Shown here: positions 15,876-25,325 of the stretch, in pieces
Layout: every line of letters begins with the position of its first letter
Position numbering within the stretch: the first letter of the stretch is position 1
DNA from: Methylobacterium nodulans ORS 2060
GTDB taxonomy: Bacteria; Pseudomonadota; Alphaproteobacteria; Rhizobiales; Beijerinckiaceae
DNA length: 64,000 nucleotides
Assembly (NCBI RefSeq): GCF_000022085.1
Contig: NC_011894.1
Span: forward strand, 4,021,001-4,085,000
Direction: 5' to 3'
Made by a program: the position numbers and the translations under genes
Notes under the pieces: generated by a model
The model's input: only the letters and a program-made list of their open reading frames with translations
What the model was told of the DNA's origin: nothing
Database searches by the model: none

Positions 15876-17093
15876 TCAGATCTTGACGATGTACTTCCGA
15901 TTGATCTTGCCATGTTCTATGACCGCAAGATCGAAATCCGGCGTTACGTCAGAGAGATCATTGAAATCGACCGCAGAGGAAGCGCCCTCGTAGTTGATTT
16001 TTCCGGCCTTGAGCGCCTCTTTGCCTTCAGCAAAGCTCGAGACCTGCTTGCCGGGAGGATTGGCGATTTCCTTGATCTTCGCGTTGATGGCGTAGATTTC
16101 TGCATTCGGGCCAGCAGCTTCGATCGCGAGCGCCAGCACGATCACCATATCCCACGCCATTGCCGCGTAGATGTTCACCGCGCCCGATTCACGCGTCGCC
16201 TTGCGGTAAGCGGCGTCATACCTGCTGTACGCCGTGGACGCCTCGTTTGAAATGGAGTTCACCACCATCAAACCTTCGCTCGCATTCGGTCCGACAGCCT
16301 TAATCAGATCGGCATTGGCAGCATGGCCGGGGATGAGCCATTTTTGTGTGTCACCCGTCTGGAACCATTCACGCACGATGATGGTGGTGTCGGCCAGATA
16401 GGACCCCAGGACGACCACGTCGGGCTTGGCCGCCAGCACCCGTTGGAGTTCCGACCGGTAGCTGGGCTGGCTGGGCTCGTAAACCACGGCTTCGACGACC
16501 TTGCCGCCCTTGGCTTCCCACGCCTTACGGAAGCCTTCGACGATGCCGATGGCTGAGGCGTTGTTGAAGGCCATCGTTGCAGGTCGCTTGAAACCTTCCT
16601 TCCCACAGATTTCGGCGAAGGCCTTCCCGAATCCGTCACCAGTCGTGTTGAACCGATAGACCAGCTTCTTCGAGTTGACTTGCGGACTTGTCATCTCCGG
16701 CGCACCGGAGGTGGCCATGAAGATCACGTTAGCATCGTTCGCGATGGGGATCGTCGCCAGAGCGACGCCGGAGGACCAAACGCCGACCAACGCTTGGATC
16801 TTATCGATCTCGATGAGCTTCTTGGCAGCGAGGACGCCTGCCTGAGGCTGGCTTTGATCGTCCTCGGCCAGGATCTCGATCCTCCGCCCTCCGGCGCCTC
16901 CGGCCGCATTCACCTCTTCTGCGGCCGCCAGGATCATCTTCTGCATACCGGTGCCGTAGGCGGCGCCGGCGCCGGTGATGGGGTTCAGAGCGCCAATCCG
17001 GAAGGTCGGGCCTGCCTGGGCGGCGCCGCCGCGGACCGAGGACAGCAACGTCGCACTCGCCAGAGCAGCAACAGCTTGTCTGCGGGTAATCAT
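15876..17093 (-). CDS. Periplasmic substrate-binding protein of the HAAT importer (LivK-like)
   Basis: The 405-residue product begins MITRRQAVAALASATLL, a signal peptide with a twin-arginine-like start and an AQA cleavage region. The mature part opens FRIGALNPITGAGAAYGTGM, typical of Leu/Ile/Val-binding-protein-like (type 1 periplasmic fold) subunits, and includes VGVWSSGVALA, which shapes the ligand pocket. The ligand is unknown. Position between an amidohydrolase and the permeases, within a hydroxyproline-type cluster, points to proline-related compounds or small peptides. Confidence 0.88.
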   Translation of the reverse strand: MITRRQAVAALASATLLSSVRGGAAQAGPTFRIGALNPITGAGAAYGTGMQKMILAAAEEVNAAGGAGGRRIEILAEDDQSQPQAGVLAAKKLIEIDKIQALVGVWSSGVALATIPIANDANVIFMATSGAPEMTSPQVNSKKLVYRFNTTGDGFGKAFAEICGKEGFKRPATMAFNNASAIGIVEGFRKAWEAKGGKVVEAVVYEPSQPSYRSELQRVLAAKPDVVVLGSYLADTTIIVREWFQTGDTQKWLIPGHAANADLIKAVGPNASEGLMVVNSISNEASTAYSRYDAAYRKATRESGAVNIYAAMAWDMVIVLALAIEAAGPNAEIYAINAKIKEIANPPGKQVSSFAEGKEALKAGKINYEGASSAVDFNDLSDVTPDFDLAVIEHGKINRKYIVKI

Positions 17094-17125
17094 CGGTCAA
17101 CCCCTCTATTTGTTCAGGCTACGCG

Positions 17126-18361
17126 CTAGTTAAGTCCGCTTCTTTTGACGATCACGCCCTCTTGCATAATGAGGGACAGATGCTGACCCTGCCGGGTCAG
17201 CAGAGAGAGGTCGTCAAGGGGATTTCCATCGACCACGATCAGATCGGCGAATGCATCTGGAGCCACAGTCCCGATCTTTCCCTCCATGTGGCAAAGCTTT
17301 GCGGCGACAGTGGTCGCGGAAGCAATGACGTCGTGAGCCGGAAGCACCTTCCCTCGAATAACGAATTCCTCGGCCTGGTGGCGGTGCATCTCTCCCAGGA
17401 GGTCGGAGCCGTAGGCCATCGGCAGGCCGGCCTTCTTCATGATGGTGAGCGATTCGATTCCGGCAGCCTGCACGACCTTGACCTTTTCGATCGCGTCAGC
17501 CGGATAACCGTTCAGAGCGCCTTCGCTCAGAAGCTTATCGAAGGTAACGAGGGTCGGGACCGCGACAGCCCCCTTGTCCGCGGCGAATTTGGCCGTGTCC
17601 GGCTGGATGAGATTGCAATGTTCCAGCGAGTGGATCCCCGCCTCGGCGGCGCGACGGATTGCCTCATCCGTGTAGAGATGGGCGGCCACGTAGGTGCCCG
17701 CATTTTTCGCCTCCTCGACGACGGCGAGGAGTTCCTCGCGCGAGAAGCCGAGGAAGTGAATGGGATCCGTCGGCGATGCGGCTCCTCCATTTGCCATGAT
17801 TTTGATGAAGTCCGCGCCGGCTTTGATCTCCTCGCGAGCCGCTAGACGCACCTCCGGAACCCCGTCGCACACGCGTCCCAGCGCCCCGAGCGGAAAGCCC
17901 GAACGGACCTCCGGCCGGCTGTTGAAACGGCCGCGGAAATCGCAATGGCCGCCGGTCTGGCTGAGAGCCTTGCCCGAAATGACGAGGCGCGGCCCGGAGA
18001 AGATCTTCTCCCCGACCGCGCATTTGATCCCGTAGTCAGCCCCACCCGCATCGCGGACCGTCGTGAAGCCTCTCATGAGCATTCCTCGCAGGACGAGCGA
18101 GGCTCGCGCCGTCACCAGCGAGTCGGGAAGCTCTGCATTTCGCCCAAACGAGGCACCCACGGCGATCGTGTGAACATGGCAATCGATCAGGCCCGGCATC
18201 AGCACCTTACCATTGAGATCGATCGTCTCGTCTGCGGATGCGGTAATGGCTTTGCCGACTTCGCGGATCTTACCGCCCTCGACTAGGACCTGCATCGGGT
18301 CCGTCGGCCGATCCATGCTTCCGTCGACGATGCAGCTGTTCCTGAACAAGTACGTTGCCAT
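17126..18361 (-). CDS. Amidohydrolase-superfamily enzyme (possible Xaa-Pro dipeptidase)
   Basis: The 411-residue enzyme has the metal-binding DCHVH motif near residue 60, a RGFTTVRDAGG segment, a likely carboxylated-lysine region at ADFIKIMANGGA, the histidines in VAAHLYTDEA and IHSLEHC, and an Asp in AYGSDLLG. This is the pattern of the imidazolonepropionase/prolidase branch of the superfamily. Some members hydrolyse Xaa-Pro dipeptides or N-acyl-proline. Given the surrounding transporter and racemase, release of proline or hydroxyproline from small peptides is a reasonable guess, but the substrate is not proven by sequence. Confidence 0.8.
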   Translation of the reverse strand: MATYLFRNSCIVDGSMDRPTDPMQVLVEGGKIREVGKAITASADETIDLNGKVLMPGLIDCHVHTIAVGASFGRNAELPDSLVTARASLVLRGMLMRGFTTVRDAGGADYGIKCAVGEKIFSGPRLVISGKALSQTGGHCDFRGRFNSRPEVRSGFPLGALGRVCDGVPEVRLAAREEIKAGADFIKIMANGGAASPTDPIHFLGFSREELLAVVEEAKNAGTYVAAHLYTDEAIRRAAEAGIHSLEHCNLIQPDTAKFAADKGAVAVPTLVTFDKLLSEGALNGYPADAIEKVKVVQAAGIESLTIMKKAGLPMAYGSDLLGEMHRHQAEEFVIRGKVLPAHDVIASATTVAAKLCHMEGKIGTVAPDAFADLIVVDGNPLDDLSLLTRQGQHLSLIMQEGVIVKRSGLN

Positions 18362-18501
18362 GGCGGGTTCCTCGCATCCAGATCTTAGGAAAAAGCTTTT
18401 CGCGACTTGTCTTCTGACGTCGACTTGGTATCAGCGCCCGCAGGCGGCCCACTTGGACAATAATCGCCTCTACTCGTTAGAACGGCCGGCTGACGACGCT
18501 C

Positions 18502-19473
18502 TCAGCCGGGCAGAAAGCCCGAGGGGAGCGGATCCTCAGCCTCAAGCACAAGCGTCGAGAAGGCACTCAGATGCGCCATACCGCGGACTTCCGGGATCAC
18601 CGCGGGCTGCCCAGACCGGCTCTCAGCGAGTTCAGCGATCGCGGCGACGAAAGGCACGCCCATGATGTTCTCGGCGCGATAGCTTGCTCCTGGGGCAATC
18701 GCTCCACGCCGATGGAGTTGAGCAAGGCGCGCCGAGGTGCCCGTACCGCAAGGAGAACGGTCGAACTTGTTGCCAGCCAGAACCACGAGGTGGCGAGCCC
18801 CTCCGTCGGTTGAGCGGTAGAACAAGACGCTGTCGGTCTTCGGATTGTTGGAGATTGAGTTCAGCGCGTCCTTGATGGCCATGCCCGCGCGGCACCAGCG
18901 GCCGGCATTTGCGATGTCGAACGGAAGCTCGAACGTGTCGGCATCCACAAGGGCATAGGTGATGCCGCTGTAGGCGATGTCGCAGGTCACTCGGCCGAAG
19001 CCATCTGCCTCGACGACGACGTCGCTGGCCATGACATAACATGGCACATTCCGCAGGATCACGGAGGTCAGCCGACCCGCCTCGAACGTCCCTTTGACGT
19101 GCACGATTCCCGCCGGCGTCTCGATCGACATGCCGTCCTGTTCAAACCCTCTAGGAAGGGAACCTAAAGCCGCGAGACTCGCTACGTAACCGATGGTCGC
19201 GTGACCGCACATGTCGGCGTAGGAGTACGAAAAGACGAAGAACAATCCCTGGTCTGCAATCGTCGAAGGCACCGGGATCGCACCCGCCATGGCAGCGTGC
19301 CCGCGCGGCTCATGAAGAAGAAGCGTCCTCAGCCCGTCGTAGCGAGCGCGAAAATCGTCCCGCTGCTCGCGCACGCTGCGCCCCTGAAGCGGCGGTATGC
19401 CCGACGTCACCACCCGTGTCGGGTGACCGGCCGTATGGCTGTCGATGACGGTGAAAAGGCGGCTCGTATGCAT
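18502..19473 (-). CDS. Proline racemase / 4-hydroxyproline epimerase family protein, copy 1
   Basis: From the ATG at 19473 the 323-residue protein carries both catalytic cysteines, Cys89 in DMCGHATIG and Cys242 in SPCGTGTSA. This indicates a two-base racemase or epimerase rather than a trans-3-hydroxyproline dehydratase, in which the second cysteine is replaced. The N-terminal IDSHTAGHPTR replaces the more usual HTGGEPTR. It would interconvert trans-4-hydroxy-L-proline and cis-4-hydroxy-D-proline as the first step of the pathway. An upstream in-frame ATG at 19509 overlaps the GGAGG, so the later start was preferred. The first 163 bp of coding sequence are nearly identical to copy 2. Confidence 0.85.
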   Translation of the reverse strand: MHTSRLFTVIDSHTAGHPTRVVTSGIPPLQGRSVREQRDDFRARYDGLRTLLLHEPRGHAAMAGAIPVPSTIADQGLFFVFSYSYADMCGHATIGYVASLAALGSLPRGFEQDGMSIETPAGIVHVKGTFEAGRLTSVILRNVPCYVMASDVVVEADGFGRVTCDIAYSGITYALVDADTFELPFDIANAGRWCRAGMAIKDALNSISNNPKTDSVLFYRSTDGGARHLVVLAGNKFDRSPCGTGTSARLAQLHRRGAIAPGASYRAENIMGVPFVAAIAELAESRSGQPAVIPEVRGMAHLSAFSTLVLEAEDPLPSGFLPG

Positions 19474-19880
19474 GGCAGCCCAGATTCCTCCCATTGACCT
19501 ATATCGCACGCTTCATTGTCCTATAGCATTAATTTCAGGGAGCACAAGGCGTCTCATGTCTCGTCGCGGAGAACTTCCGCGAACCTGACCTCGGCCGCGA
19601 CCGCAATGAGCGGGTATCGTGCGGCTGATTCAGGCGATCGCCCGCCAAATCAATCTCTTGGCGCTCAATGCCACGATCGAAGCGGCGCGCCGGTGAGGCG
19701 GGCCGCGGGCTTGCGGTGGTGGCCGCCGAGGTCGAGGAGCTGGCGGCGCAGACCTCGCGCGCGACGGAAGAGATCGGCGGCTACATCGGCCGCGTCCAGG
19801 GATCCACCAGCGACGCGGTCGCGGCAATCGCCGGGGTCACCGCGCGTATTCGTGAGATCAACGCGGTTTCTTCCTCCATC
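19311..19880. repeat. 570-bp near-identical repeat, copy A
   Basis: It matches 28656-29225 with no gaps and only a handful of substitutions. It covers the 5' end of the racemase gene, its promoter and a dead chemoreceptor fragment. The flanking racemase sequence is much more divergent, so this block has been duplicated or homogenised recently. Confidence 0.9.
19492..19525 (-). promoter_or_regulatory. Candidate operator: two 12-bp direct repeats
   Basis: CATTGACCTATA (19492-19503) and CATTGTCCTATA (19514-19525) are direct repeats starting 22 bp apart, about two helical turns, directly upstream of the racemase start. MocR proteins often bind spaced direct repeats, and a MocR gene is present in each cluster, so this is a candidate binding site. 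Confidence 0.45.
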
Positions 19881-19890
19881 ACGAGGTGCA
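19570..19890 (+). pseudogene. Methyl-accepting chemotaxis protein fragment, copy A
   Basis: The plus strand encodes [22 protein letters not shown] and then, after a frameshift, [21 protein letters not shown] followed by [15 protein letters not shown]. These are the two sides of the signalling hairpin tip of a chemoreceptor. No sensor domain or membrane segments are present, and the frame is broken at the hairpin, so it is non-functional. The same fragment, extended further, recurs at 28915-29370. Confidence 0.8.
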
Positions 19891-19961
19891 ACCTGCGGCA
19901 GTCAAAGTATGGTTATGGCCAGCGTGACCATGCTATGGCTCACCTGAGTTGCAGAGCCGCC

Positions 19962-21356
19962 CTAGGCGACTGAGAACACGTTCAGAGACGGCGAGCGGGA
20001 AACAATGTCGTGGAGGACGTACAGGGCGTTTGAGAGCTCGGTAAGGTCCTTCGGCCCGCCCAGGCAGACGCGGACCGCGCCAGGATCGGCGCCATCCGCC
20101 ATAGACGCGATGGGCGGTGTGACGAATATGCTGCGCCCGCGCGCGGCAGCGGCGAAGCCGACCGCCGACCATTCGGGCGGCAATGGCAGCCAGCCATAAA
20201 AGGGAGGGAACTCCAGCCTCTCTGCTGCGGGAAAGATGCCGGAAAACACCCGATAGCGATCAAGCGCCTGCTGCCGGCGCTCGCGCACCAGCTCGTCCAG
20301 CTTGCCGCTCTCGATGAGCCGCACCGCCGTCTCGCTGAGCATAGGAGCCACGAACCAAGCCGAGGCGTGCAGGAGAAGTTCGGTCTGCTCGGTAAAGGCC
20401 GATGGCACCGTCAGCGTGCCGAGGCGGAACCCCGGCGCGACGCATTTGGAATAGGACGTGATGTAGAAGCTGCGGTCGGGAATGAGCTCCGTGAGCAGCA
20501 CCGGCCGCTCCGGTAGGAAGAAGCCATAGACATCGTCCTCGATCACCTTCAGGTCGAGTTCCTCAGCCAGTTCGGCGATGCGCCGCCGGCGCGCTAGGCT
20601 CATGGTGCGAGCCGTGGGGCTCTGCAGGGTCGGCATGCAATAGAACACCTTCGCGCCGGAGGCCCGGCAGGCGGCCGCCAGCGCGTCAGGATGAGCGCCC
20701 TCGCCGTCCATGGCCACAGGGACCAGCGTGAGATGGTTGGCCGCGCCGATCGCCTTGAAGCCGGAATAGGTGAGGGAATCCACGAGGACGGCATCGCCGG
20801 GCCGCGCCACCAGGCGCAGCGCGATGTCGATGGCGTGCTGGGCGCCGTTGCACAGGAACAGCCGCGCCGGGTCCACGATGAACGAGCCGCCGGAGACGGA
20901 GGCGGCAATGATCTCGCGATGCTGCCGGATACCGCCGTGGGGATGGTAGTTCAGGAGGGGCGCGAGCTCGCGCCCCTGCGACACCTCGGCCAGCAGCTCT
21001 GATAAGATCTCGGTCTCGCGCCCATCAGCCGGCACGTTCAACGCCAGGTTCACGGGCTCGCGCGCAGCGGACGCCTCGTCGCGGCCCGGGGCGGGCCGGC
21101 GCACAAAGGTGCCTTGCCCCACATGGCCGCTGACGATGCCGCGCTGCTCGGCCTCCTGATAGGCCTTGCTCACGGTGCCAACGGATAGGCCAAGTTGCTG
21201 CGCCAACTTCCGGTGCGAGGGCAGGCGGAAACCGTCAGTCAACCGGCCTTCGGTGATATCCTGCTCCAGGGCGCTCACCAGAGCCAGGTAACGCGGCCCG
21301 GAGGGTGACAACTGCCTGGGCAACCATCCGGCGAACTTCGTCCTGTCCATGCCCAT
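19962..21356 (-). CDS. MocR-type PLP-dependent transcriptional regulator (copy 2)
   Basis: The 464-residue product has the same architecture as the copy at 5393-6784: a GntR-type winged helix (GFRLPSHRKLAQQLGLSVGTV) joined to an aminotransferase-like domain with the PLP-lysine motif SYSKCVAPGFRLG. The two proteins are recognisably paralogous along their whole length but clearly diverged. It follows the binding-protein gene and probably regulates the leftward hydroxyproline cluster 2. A paralogue in each cluster raises the possibility of cross-regulation. Confidence 0.9.
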   Translation of the reverse strand: MGMDRTKFAGWLPRQLSPSGPRYLALVSALEQDITEGRLTDGFRLPSHRKLAQQLGLSVGTVSKAYQEAEQRGIVSGHVGQGTFVRRPAPGRDEASAAREPVNLALNVPADGRETEILSELLAEVSQGRELAPLLNYHPHGGIRQHREIIAASVSGGSFIVDPARLFLCNGAQHAIDIALRLVARPGDAVLVDSLTYSGFKAIGAANHLTLVPVAMDGEGAHPDALAAACRASGAKVFYCMPTLQSPTARTMSLARRRRIAELAEELDLKVIEDDVYGFFLPERPVLLTELIPDRSFYITSYSKCVAPGFRLGTLTVPSAFTEQTELLLHASAWFVAPMLSETAVRLIESGKLDELVRERRQQALDRYRVFSGIFPAAERLEFPPFYGWLPLPPEWSAVGFAAAARGRSIFVTPPIASMADGADPGAVRVCLGGPKDLTELSNALYVLHDIVSRSPSLNVFSVA

Positions 21357-21437
21357 CAGCTGACGTTCCCTTTTCCGGCCCGTTTCACTTCGTGCCGCTC
21401 CCCATAACGACGGGGAGACGGCGCGTGCACATGGCGG

Positions 21438-22280
21438 TCAGCAGTACTTGCCGGATTGGGGAACCACCTTCATGTCGATGTCGCGGTCGAGCATGTAGCG
21501 AGTAATGCGCGAGCAGGCGAGGCCCAGCGAGTTCTGCTGCGACATCCAGTTGGCCAGGAAGTTGGCATAACCGGCGTTGCCCGGTTCCCGGCGAATTCCG
21601 ATAGTGGCGGGATTACGCAGCACCGGCATCGGCACCACCGCCTTGCCGACACCCTTGGAGTCGATCAAGGCCGCGTCCTGGTCGGAAACGATCATGGCAT
21701 CAACCCGGCCTGACTGAAGCTCCAGGATCGCTTGATCACGCGTCGGCACAACAACAATGGTGGCGTTCGGGATGACCGCCTCGGCGATGACCTGCATGGT
21801 GCCGCCCTTCTGGACGGCAACCCGGGTTTTCTTGTTGTCCATCTCGCGCCAGGTCTTCGGCTCGAAGCCCGGACGGGCGGCCAGCGCCCACAGACCATCG
21901 ACAATGGAGCCCGGCACGTAGTCGATGACCAGGCCCCGTCGCGGGTTGGGGTTCAGCGCTACCGCGAGGTCCACCTTGCCGGCCTGGAAGTCTGCGGCGA
22001 GGTTGCCCCACGTCGTCTCGTAGTACTCGATCTGAACGCCGAGCAGGTTGGCAATATCCTTGCCCCAATCGACGAAGAAGCCGCTCCACTCGCCCGTGCG
22101 CGGGTCCTTGATGTAGCCCGGCTCCTCCGAGACCATCACCGGAAACTTCAGCTTGCCACTCGCCTTGATGCGGTCGAGCACCAGGGAGGGATCTTCGGCT
22201 TGTGCCGGTGAAGCGGCCGGACCGAACAGGGTTGCCACGGCAATGGCGACCGCACCGATCGCACCAATCCAACGCTTCAT
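21438..22280 (-). CDS. Polar amino acid ABC transporter substrate-binding protein
   Basis: The start at 22280 gives MKRWIGAIGAVAIAVATLFG, a clear signal peptide ending near AQA. The mature protein has the type 2 periplasmic fold of amino-acid binding proteins (SBP_bac_3): GEWSGFFVDWGKDIANLLGV, then VDLAVALNPNPRRG and a C-terminal RREPGNAGYANFLANW. It should feed the permease (27185) and ATPase (26337) of this cluster although it is encoded 4 kb away, after the catabolic enzymes. Its N-terminus matches the remnant at 11046-11258. Confidence 0.88.
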   Translation of the reverse strand: MKRWIGAIGAVAIAVATLFGPAASPAQAEDPSLVLDRIKASGKLKFPVMVSEEPGYIKDPRTGEWSGFFVDWGKDIANLLGVQIEYYETTWGNLAADFQAGKVDLAVALNPNPRRGLVIDYVPGSIVDGLWALAARPGFEPKTWREMDNKKTRVAVQKGGTMQVIAEAVIPNATIVVVPTRDQAILELQSGRVDAMIVSDQDAALIDSKGVGKAVVPMPVLRNPATIGIRREPGNAGYANFLANWMSQQNSLGLACSRITRYMLDRDIDMKVVPQSGKYC

Positions 22281-22379
22281 AGGATGCCTCCCTCTGATTG
22301 TCATATGTCGCTTCTGAAATGAAGCATATCAATTCCACACAGCCGCGCAAGATGCGTCCTGCGCGTGGGCTCCTGCCTT

Positions 22380-23615
22380 CTAACGGACGCGGTAAGGCGC
22401 GCAGGGGCGCCGCGGCGTGCGGCCCGCGACGAGGTCGCTGACCAGAGCTGCGGTCATGGGGGCGCCGCTGATGCCCATGTGGCCGTGGCCCGTGGCGAAC
22501 AGAATGGCGTCATGCTTGGGATGTGGACCGATGATCGGCAGGCTGTCCGGCGTCGATGGCCTGACCCCCATCCAGTCGCTCACCTTGGTGACGGGGAGAT
22601 CCGGCAGCATGGTGCGGATGCTGGCCGCCAGCTTGCTGCTCTGCTTCGCGTCGCGCGGCGCATCAGGCGCAGCGAACTCCGCGATGCCGACGACGCGCAG
22701 CCCGTCGTCCAGTGGCGTGGCCACAAAGGCTGAAGCCGCGTCGGTCACGGGGCGGCTGATGACCTTGGAAAGACCTGGCAGGCCGATGTGATAGCCACGC
22801 TCACTGGCCAGCGACAGCGAAACACACAGGGAGCGCGCCAGGGTGCGGCTGGCGATGCCGGCCGCAATGACCACTATATCGCTGCGGTGGGGGCCCGTGC
22901 TTGTCTGCAGCGTCACGCCCTCAGTACCAGGCTCGATCGCGTTGACCCGTGCCGCGCGTGTCGTCACCCCCAACGCCGCGGCGCGCTCCATCAGGCCCTC
23001 GACCAATGCTAGGGGCGAGGACACATGTCCACTGTTGGGAAAGTAGATCCCGCGCTGGTAGTCGCGGGACAAGCCGGGCTCCAACTCGCGCAGCTGTGCG
23101 GCATTGAGCTTCTCGAAGGCCACGTCATGCTTGGCCCGCAGGCTGTCCACCAGCGCATCCAGCACGCCGGGTGCCGTGTCGCGCCAGACATGCAGGGCGC
23201 CATTCGGCCGAAACACCCGCCGCCAGTCGGTGTCGCCGAGCATGTCGCGGTAGAGCGCGGCGCAGGGGGCGTTCAGAGCGTGCAACGCCGTATAGGCGGC
23301 TTCCCAGGCGTCGGGGCGGCCGATGCGCAGGAAGCGCGCGAGCCAGGGGAGGTTGCGGAGCAGCTCACGCGGGGTGAGGCGCACCGGGCCGTTCGTGTCA
23401 GTCAGCCAGCGTAGCGCCCGCCACATGACGCCGGGATGGGCCATGGGGAGAGACGATCCCGCGTTGTACTGAGCGCCGTTCCCAAAGGAGCAGCCATGTC
23501 CGATGCGGCCCTCCTCGATCACGGTGACCCGGTGTCCTTCCCGCGCCAGCACGAGGGCGCAGCTTACGCCGATGAGCCCCCCACCGACGACGGCGACGGT
23601 ACGCGGTTCAGCCAT
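22380..23615 (-). CDS. FAD-dependent D-amino acid (D-hydroxyproline) dehydrogenase, copy 2
   Basis: This 411-residue DadA/DAO-family flavoprotein is the same length as copy 1, with VAVVGGGLIGVSCALVLAREG at the N-terminus, GYHIGL and WMGVRPSTPDSLPIIGP in the C-terminal half and GHGHMGISGAP near the end. All FAD-contact motifs are intact. It is predicted to oxidise cis-4-hydroxy-D-proline. It lies between the dehydrogenase for ketoglutarate semialdehyde and the transporter binding protein, the same relative order as in cluster 1. Confidence 0.85.
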   Translation of the reverse strand: MAEPRTVAVVGGGLIGVSCALVLAREGHRVTVIEEGRIGHGCSFGNGAQYNAGSSLPMAHPGVMWRALRWLTDTNGPVRLTPRELLRNLPWLARFLRIGRPDAWEAAYTALHALNAPCAALYRDMLGDTDWRRVFRPNGALHVWRDTAPGVLDALVDSLRAKHDVAFEKLNAAQLRELEPGLSRDYQRGIYFPNSGHVSSPLALVEGLMERAAALGVTTRAARVNAIEPGTEGVTLQTSTGPHRSDIVVIAAGIASRTLARSLCVSLSLASERGYHIGLPGLSKVISRPVTDAASAFVATPLDDGLRVVGIAEFAAPDAPRDAKQSSKLAASIRTMLPDLPVTKVSDWMGVRPSTPDSLPIIGPHPKHDAILFATGHGHMGISGAPMTAALVSDLVAGRTPRRPCAPYRVR

Positions 23616-23891
23616 GGAGTATCTCCTGTAGGCGCCGCGTCACCCAGGCGGCGGGCAGCGCCAGGCCATTCCTCGGCGGGCCGTGCTGGCCCGCCTCTGC
23701 AGCACCCGGGATCGGCGGTTGCGGGCGCGCGGCTGGGGCGGCCACACCCTTGTCCAAGGCCAGGCTGTAAAGCAGGACAGTGGCGGCAGCCGGCTGTCTG
23801 ACGGCGCTGTCCCGCTCCTGGGATCGTGTCCTCGCCCGAGCCCTGTTCAAGCCGTTGTGCCGGCGCCCCTTTCCGTTTCCGCTGCGTCCGC

Positions 23892-25325
23892 CTAGACGCA
23901 GAGATGACCGACGTACTTTTTCACGGTGTAGGCCTCGAGACCCTCGATGCCGCCTTCGCGGCCCCAGCCGCTGTCGCCAATGCCGCCGAAGGGCGTTTCC
24001 GGGATCGTGACGACCATCTGATTGATGCCGATCACGCCGACCTCCAGCCTCTCCGCGATGCGGTTGGCGGTCGCGGCAGAGCTGGTGAAGGCGTATCCGG
24101 CCAGCCCGTAGGGCAGAGCATTCGCCCGCGAAATGGCCTGGTCGATGTCGTTCACGGGCTGCACCAGCGCGAGCGGGCCAAAGGGCTCGTGCGCCATGGC
24201 CTTCGCCTGGTCGGGCATGTCCGCCAGGATGGTCGGCTTGTACATCAGGCCGACGCCCGCGATGCGTTCACCGCCGGCGATCAGCCGGGCCGAGTGGGAC
24301 AATGCATCGGAGATCAGGTCATCCATGGCGGCGACGCGACGCGTGTTGGCGACCGGCCCCACGGTTGTGCCCGCCTGGAGACCGTCACCCACCACCTGCT
24401 TCTCAACAAAGGCGCGCGCGTGTTCGAGATACTCCTCGTAGACGGCGTGCTCCACGAAGAAGCGCGTCGGCGAGGTGCAGACCTGGCCCGTGTTGCGCAG
24501 CTTGATGGACATGGAGAGTTCTGCCGCGCGCCGGATATCGGCGTCTTTCGCCACAATCACAGGCGCGTGACCGCCAAGCTCCATAGTCGCGAGCGTCAGG
24601 GTTTCGCCGGCCAGTCGCGCCAGATGGCGTCCCACCGGGGTCGATCCGGTGAAGGAAATCTTGCGGATCACCGGGGAGCGCAGGAGGTATTCAGAGACCT
24701 TTGCCGGTTCACCGAAAACCACGTTCAGCACACCCTTGGGCAACCCAGCATCGATGAGCGCGCGCGCCATCTCCAGCGTGGTCCCGGGCGTTTCCTCGGC
24801 GGGCTTGATGATGCAGGTGCACCCGGCGGCCAGAGCCGGGGCGATCTTGCGCGCCGGGGTCACGGCCGGGAAATTCCACGGCGTGAAGCAGGCAACGGGG
24901 CCAACTGGCTCCTGCGTCACCGTCTGGCGCAGGTCGGGCAGGCGGGCCGGGATGGTGCGGCCATAGCTGCGCCGCCCCTCCTCTGCGAACCAATCAAAGA
25001 ACTCTGCCGCAGCGGTGATCTCGCCCTTGGCCTCCGCGAGGGTCTTCCCCTCCTCAAGCGTCAGCACGGTCGCGATGTGGTCGAGCCGCTCGCGCATCAG
25101 GTTTGCGGCGCGACGCAGGATCTCGCCCCGCTCGTAGGGCGAAGTACGCTTCCAGCCCTCGAAGGCCCGGCTTGCCGCCTGCAGTGCCCGGTCAAGCTCT
25201 GCCGTACCGGCGTGGGGGAGCGTGCCAAGGGGCTGTTCCGTAGCAGGGTTGAGAACGATCTCGCTCCCTGCTTCAGTTCCTTCGATCCATTCGCCGTCGA
25301 TGAGGAGAGCCAGCTTCGTGTACAT
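23892..25325 (-). CDS. Alpha-ketoglutarate semialdehyde dehydrogenase (ALDH family), copy 2
   Basis: Starting at 25325 the product is 477 residues and aligns without obvious gaps to copy 1, with Glu249 (MELGGHAP) and Cys283 (NTGQVCTSP) conserved. One DNA stretch near 24990-25130 is almost identical to the corresponding part of copy 1 (9570-9720) while the flanks differ more, suggesting local gene conversion between the clusters. The predicted role is oxidation of ketoglutarate semialdehyde to 2-oxoglutarate at the end of the pathway. Confidence 0.85.
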   Translation of the reverse strand: MYTKLALLIDGEWIEGTEAGSEIVLNPATEQPLGTLPHAGTAELDRALQAASRAFEGWKRTSPYERGEILRRAANLMRERLDHIATVLTLEEGKTLAEAKGEITAAAEFFDWFAEEGRRSYGRTIPARLPDLRQTVTQEPVGPVACFTPWNFPAVTPARKIAPALAAGCTCIIKPAEETPGTTLEMARALIDAGLPKGVLNVVFGEPAKVSEYLLRSPVIRKISFTGSTPVGRHLARLAGETLTLATMELGGHAPVIVAKDADIRRAAELSMSIKLRNTGQVCTSPTRFFVEHAVYEEYLEHARAFVEKQVVGDGLQAGTTVGPVANTRRVAAMDDLISDALSHSARLIAGGERIAGVGLMYKPTILADMPDQAKAMAHEPFGPLALVQPVNDIDQAISRANALPYGLAGYAFTSSAATANRIAERLEVGVIGINQMVVTIPETPFGGIGDSGWGREGGIEGLEAYTVKKYVGHLCV

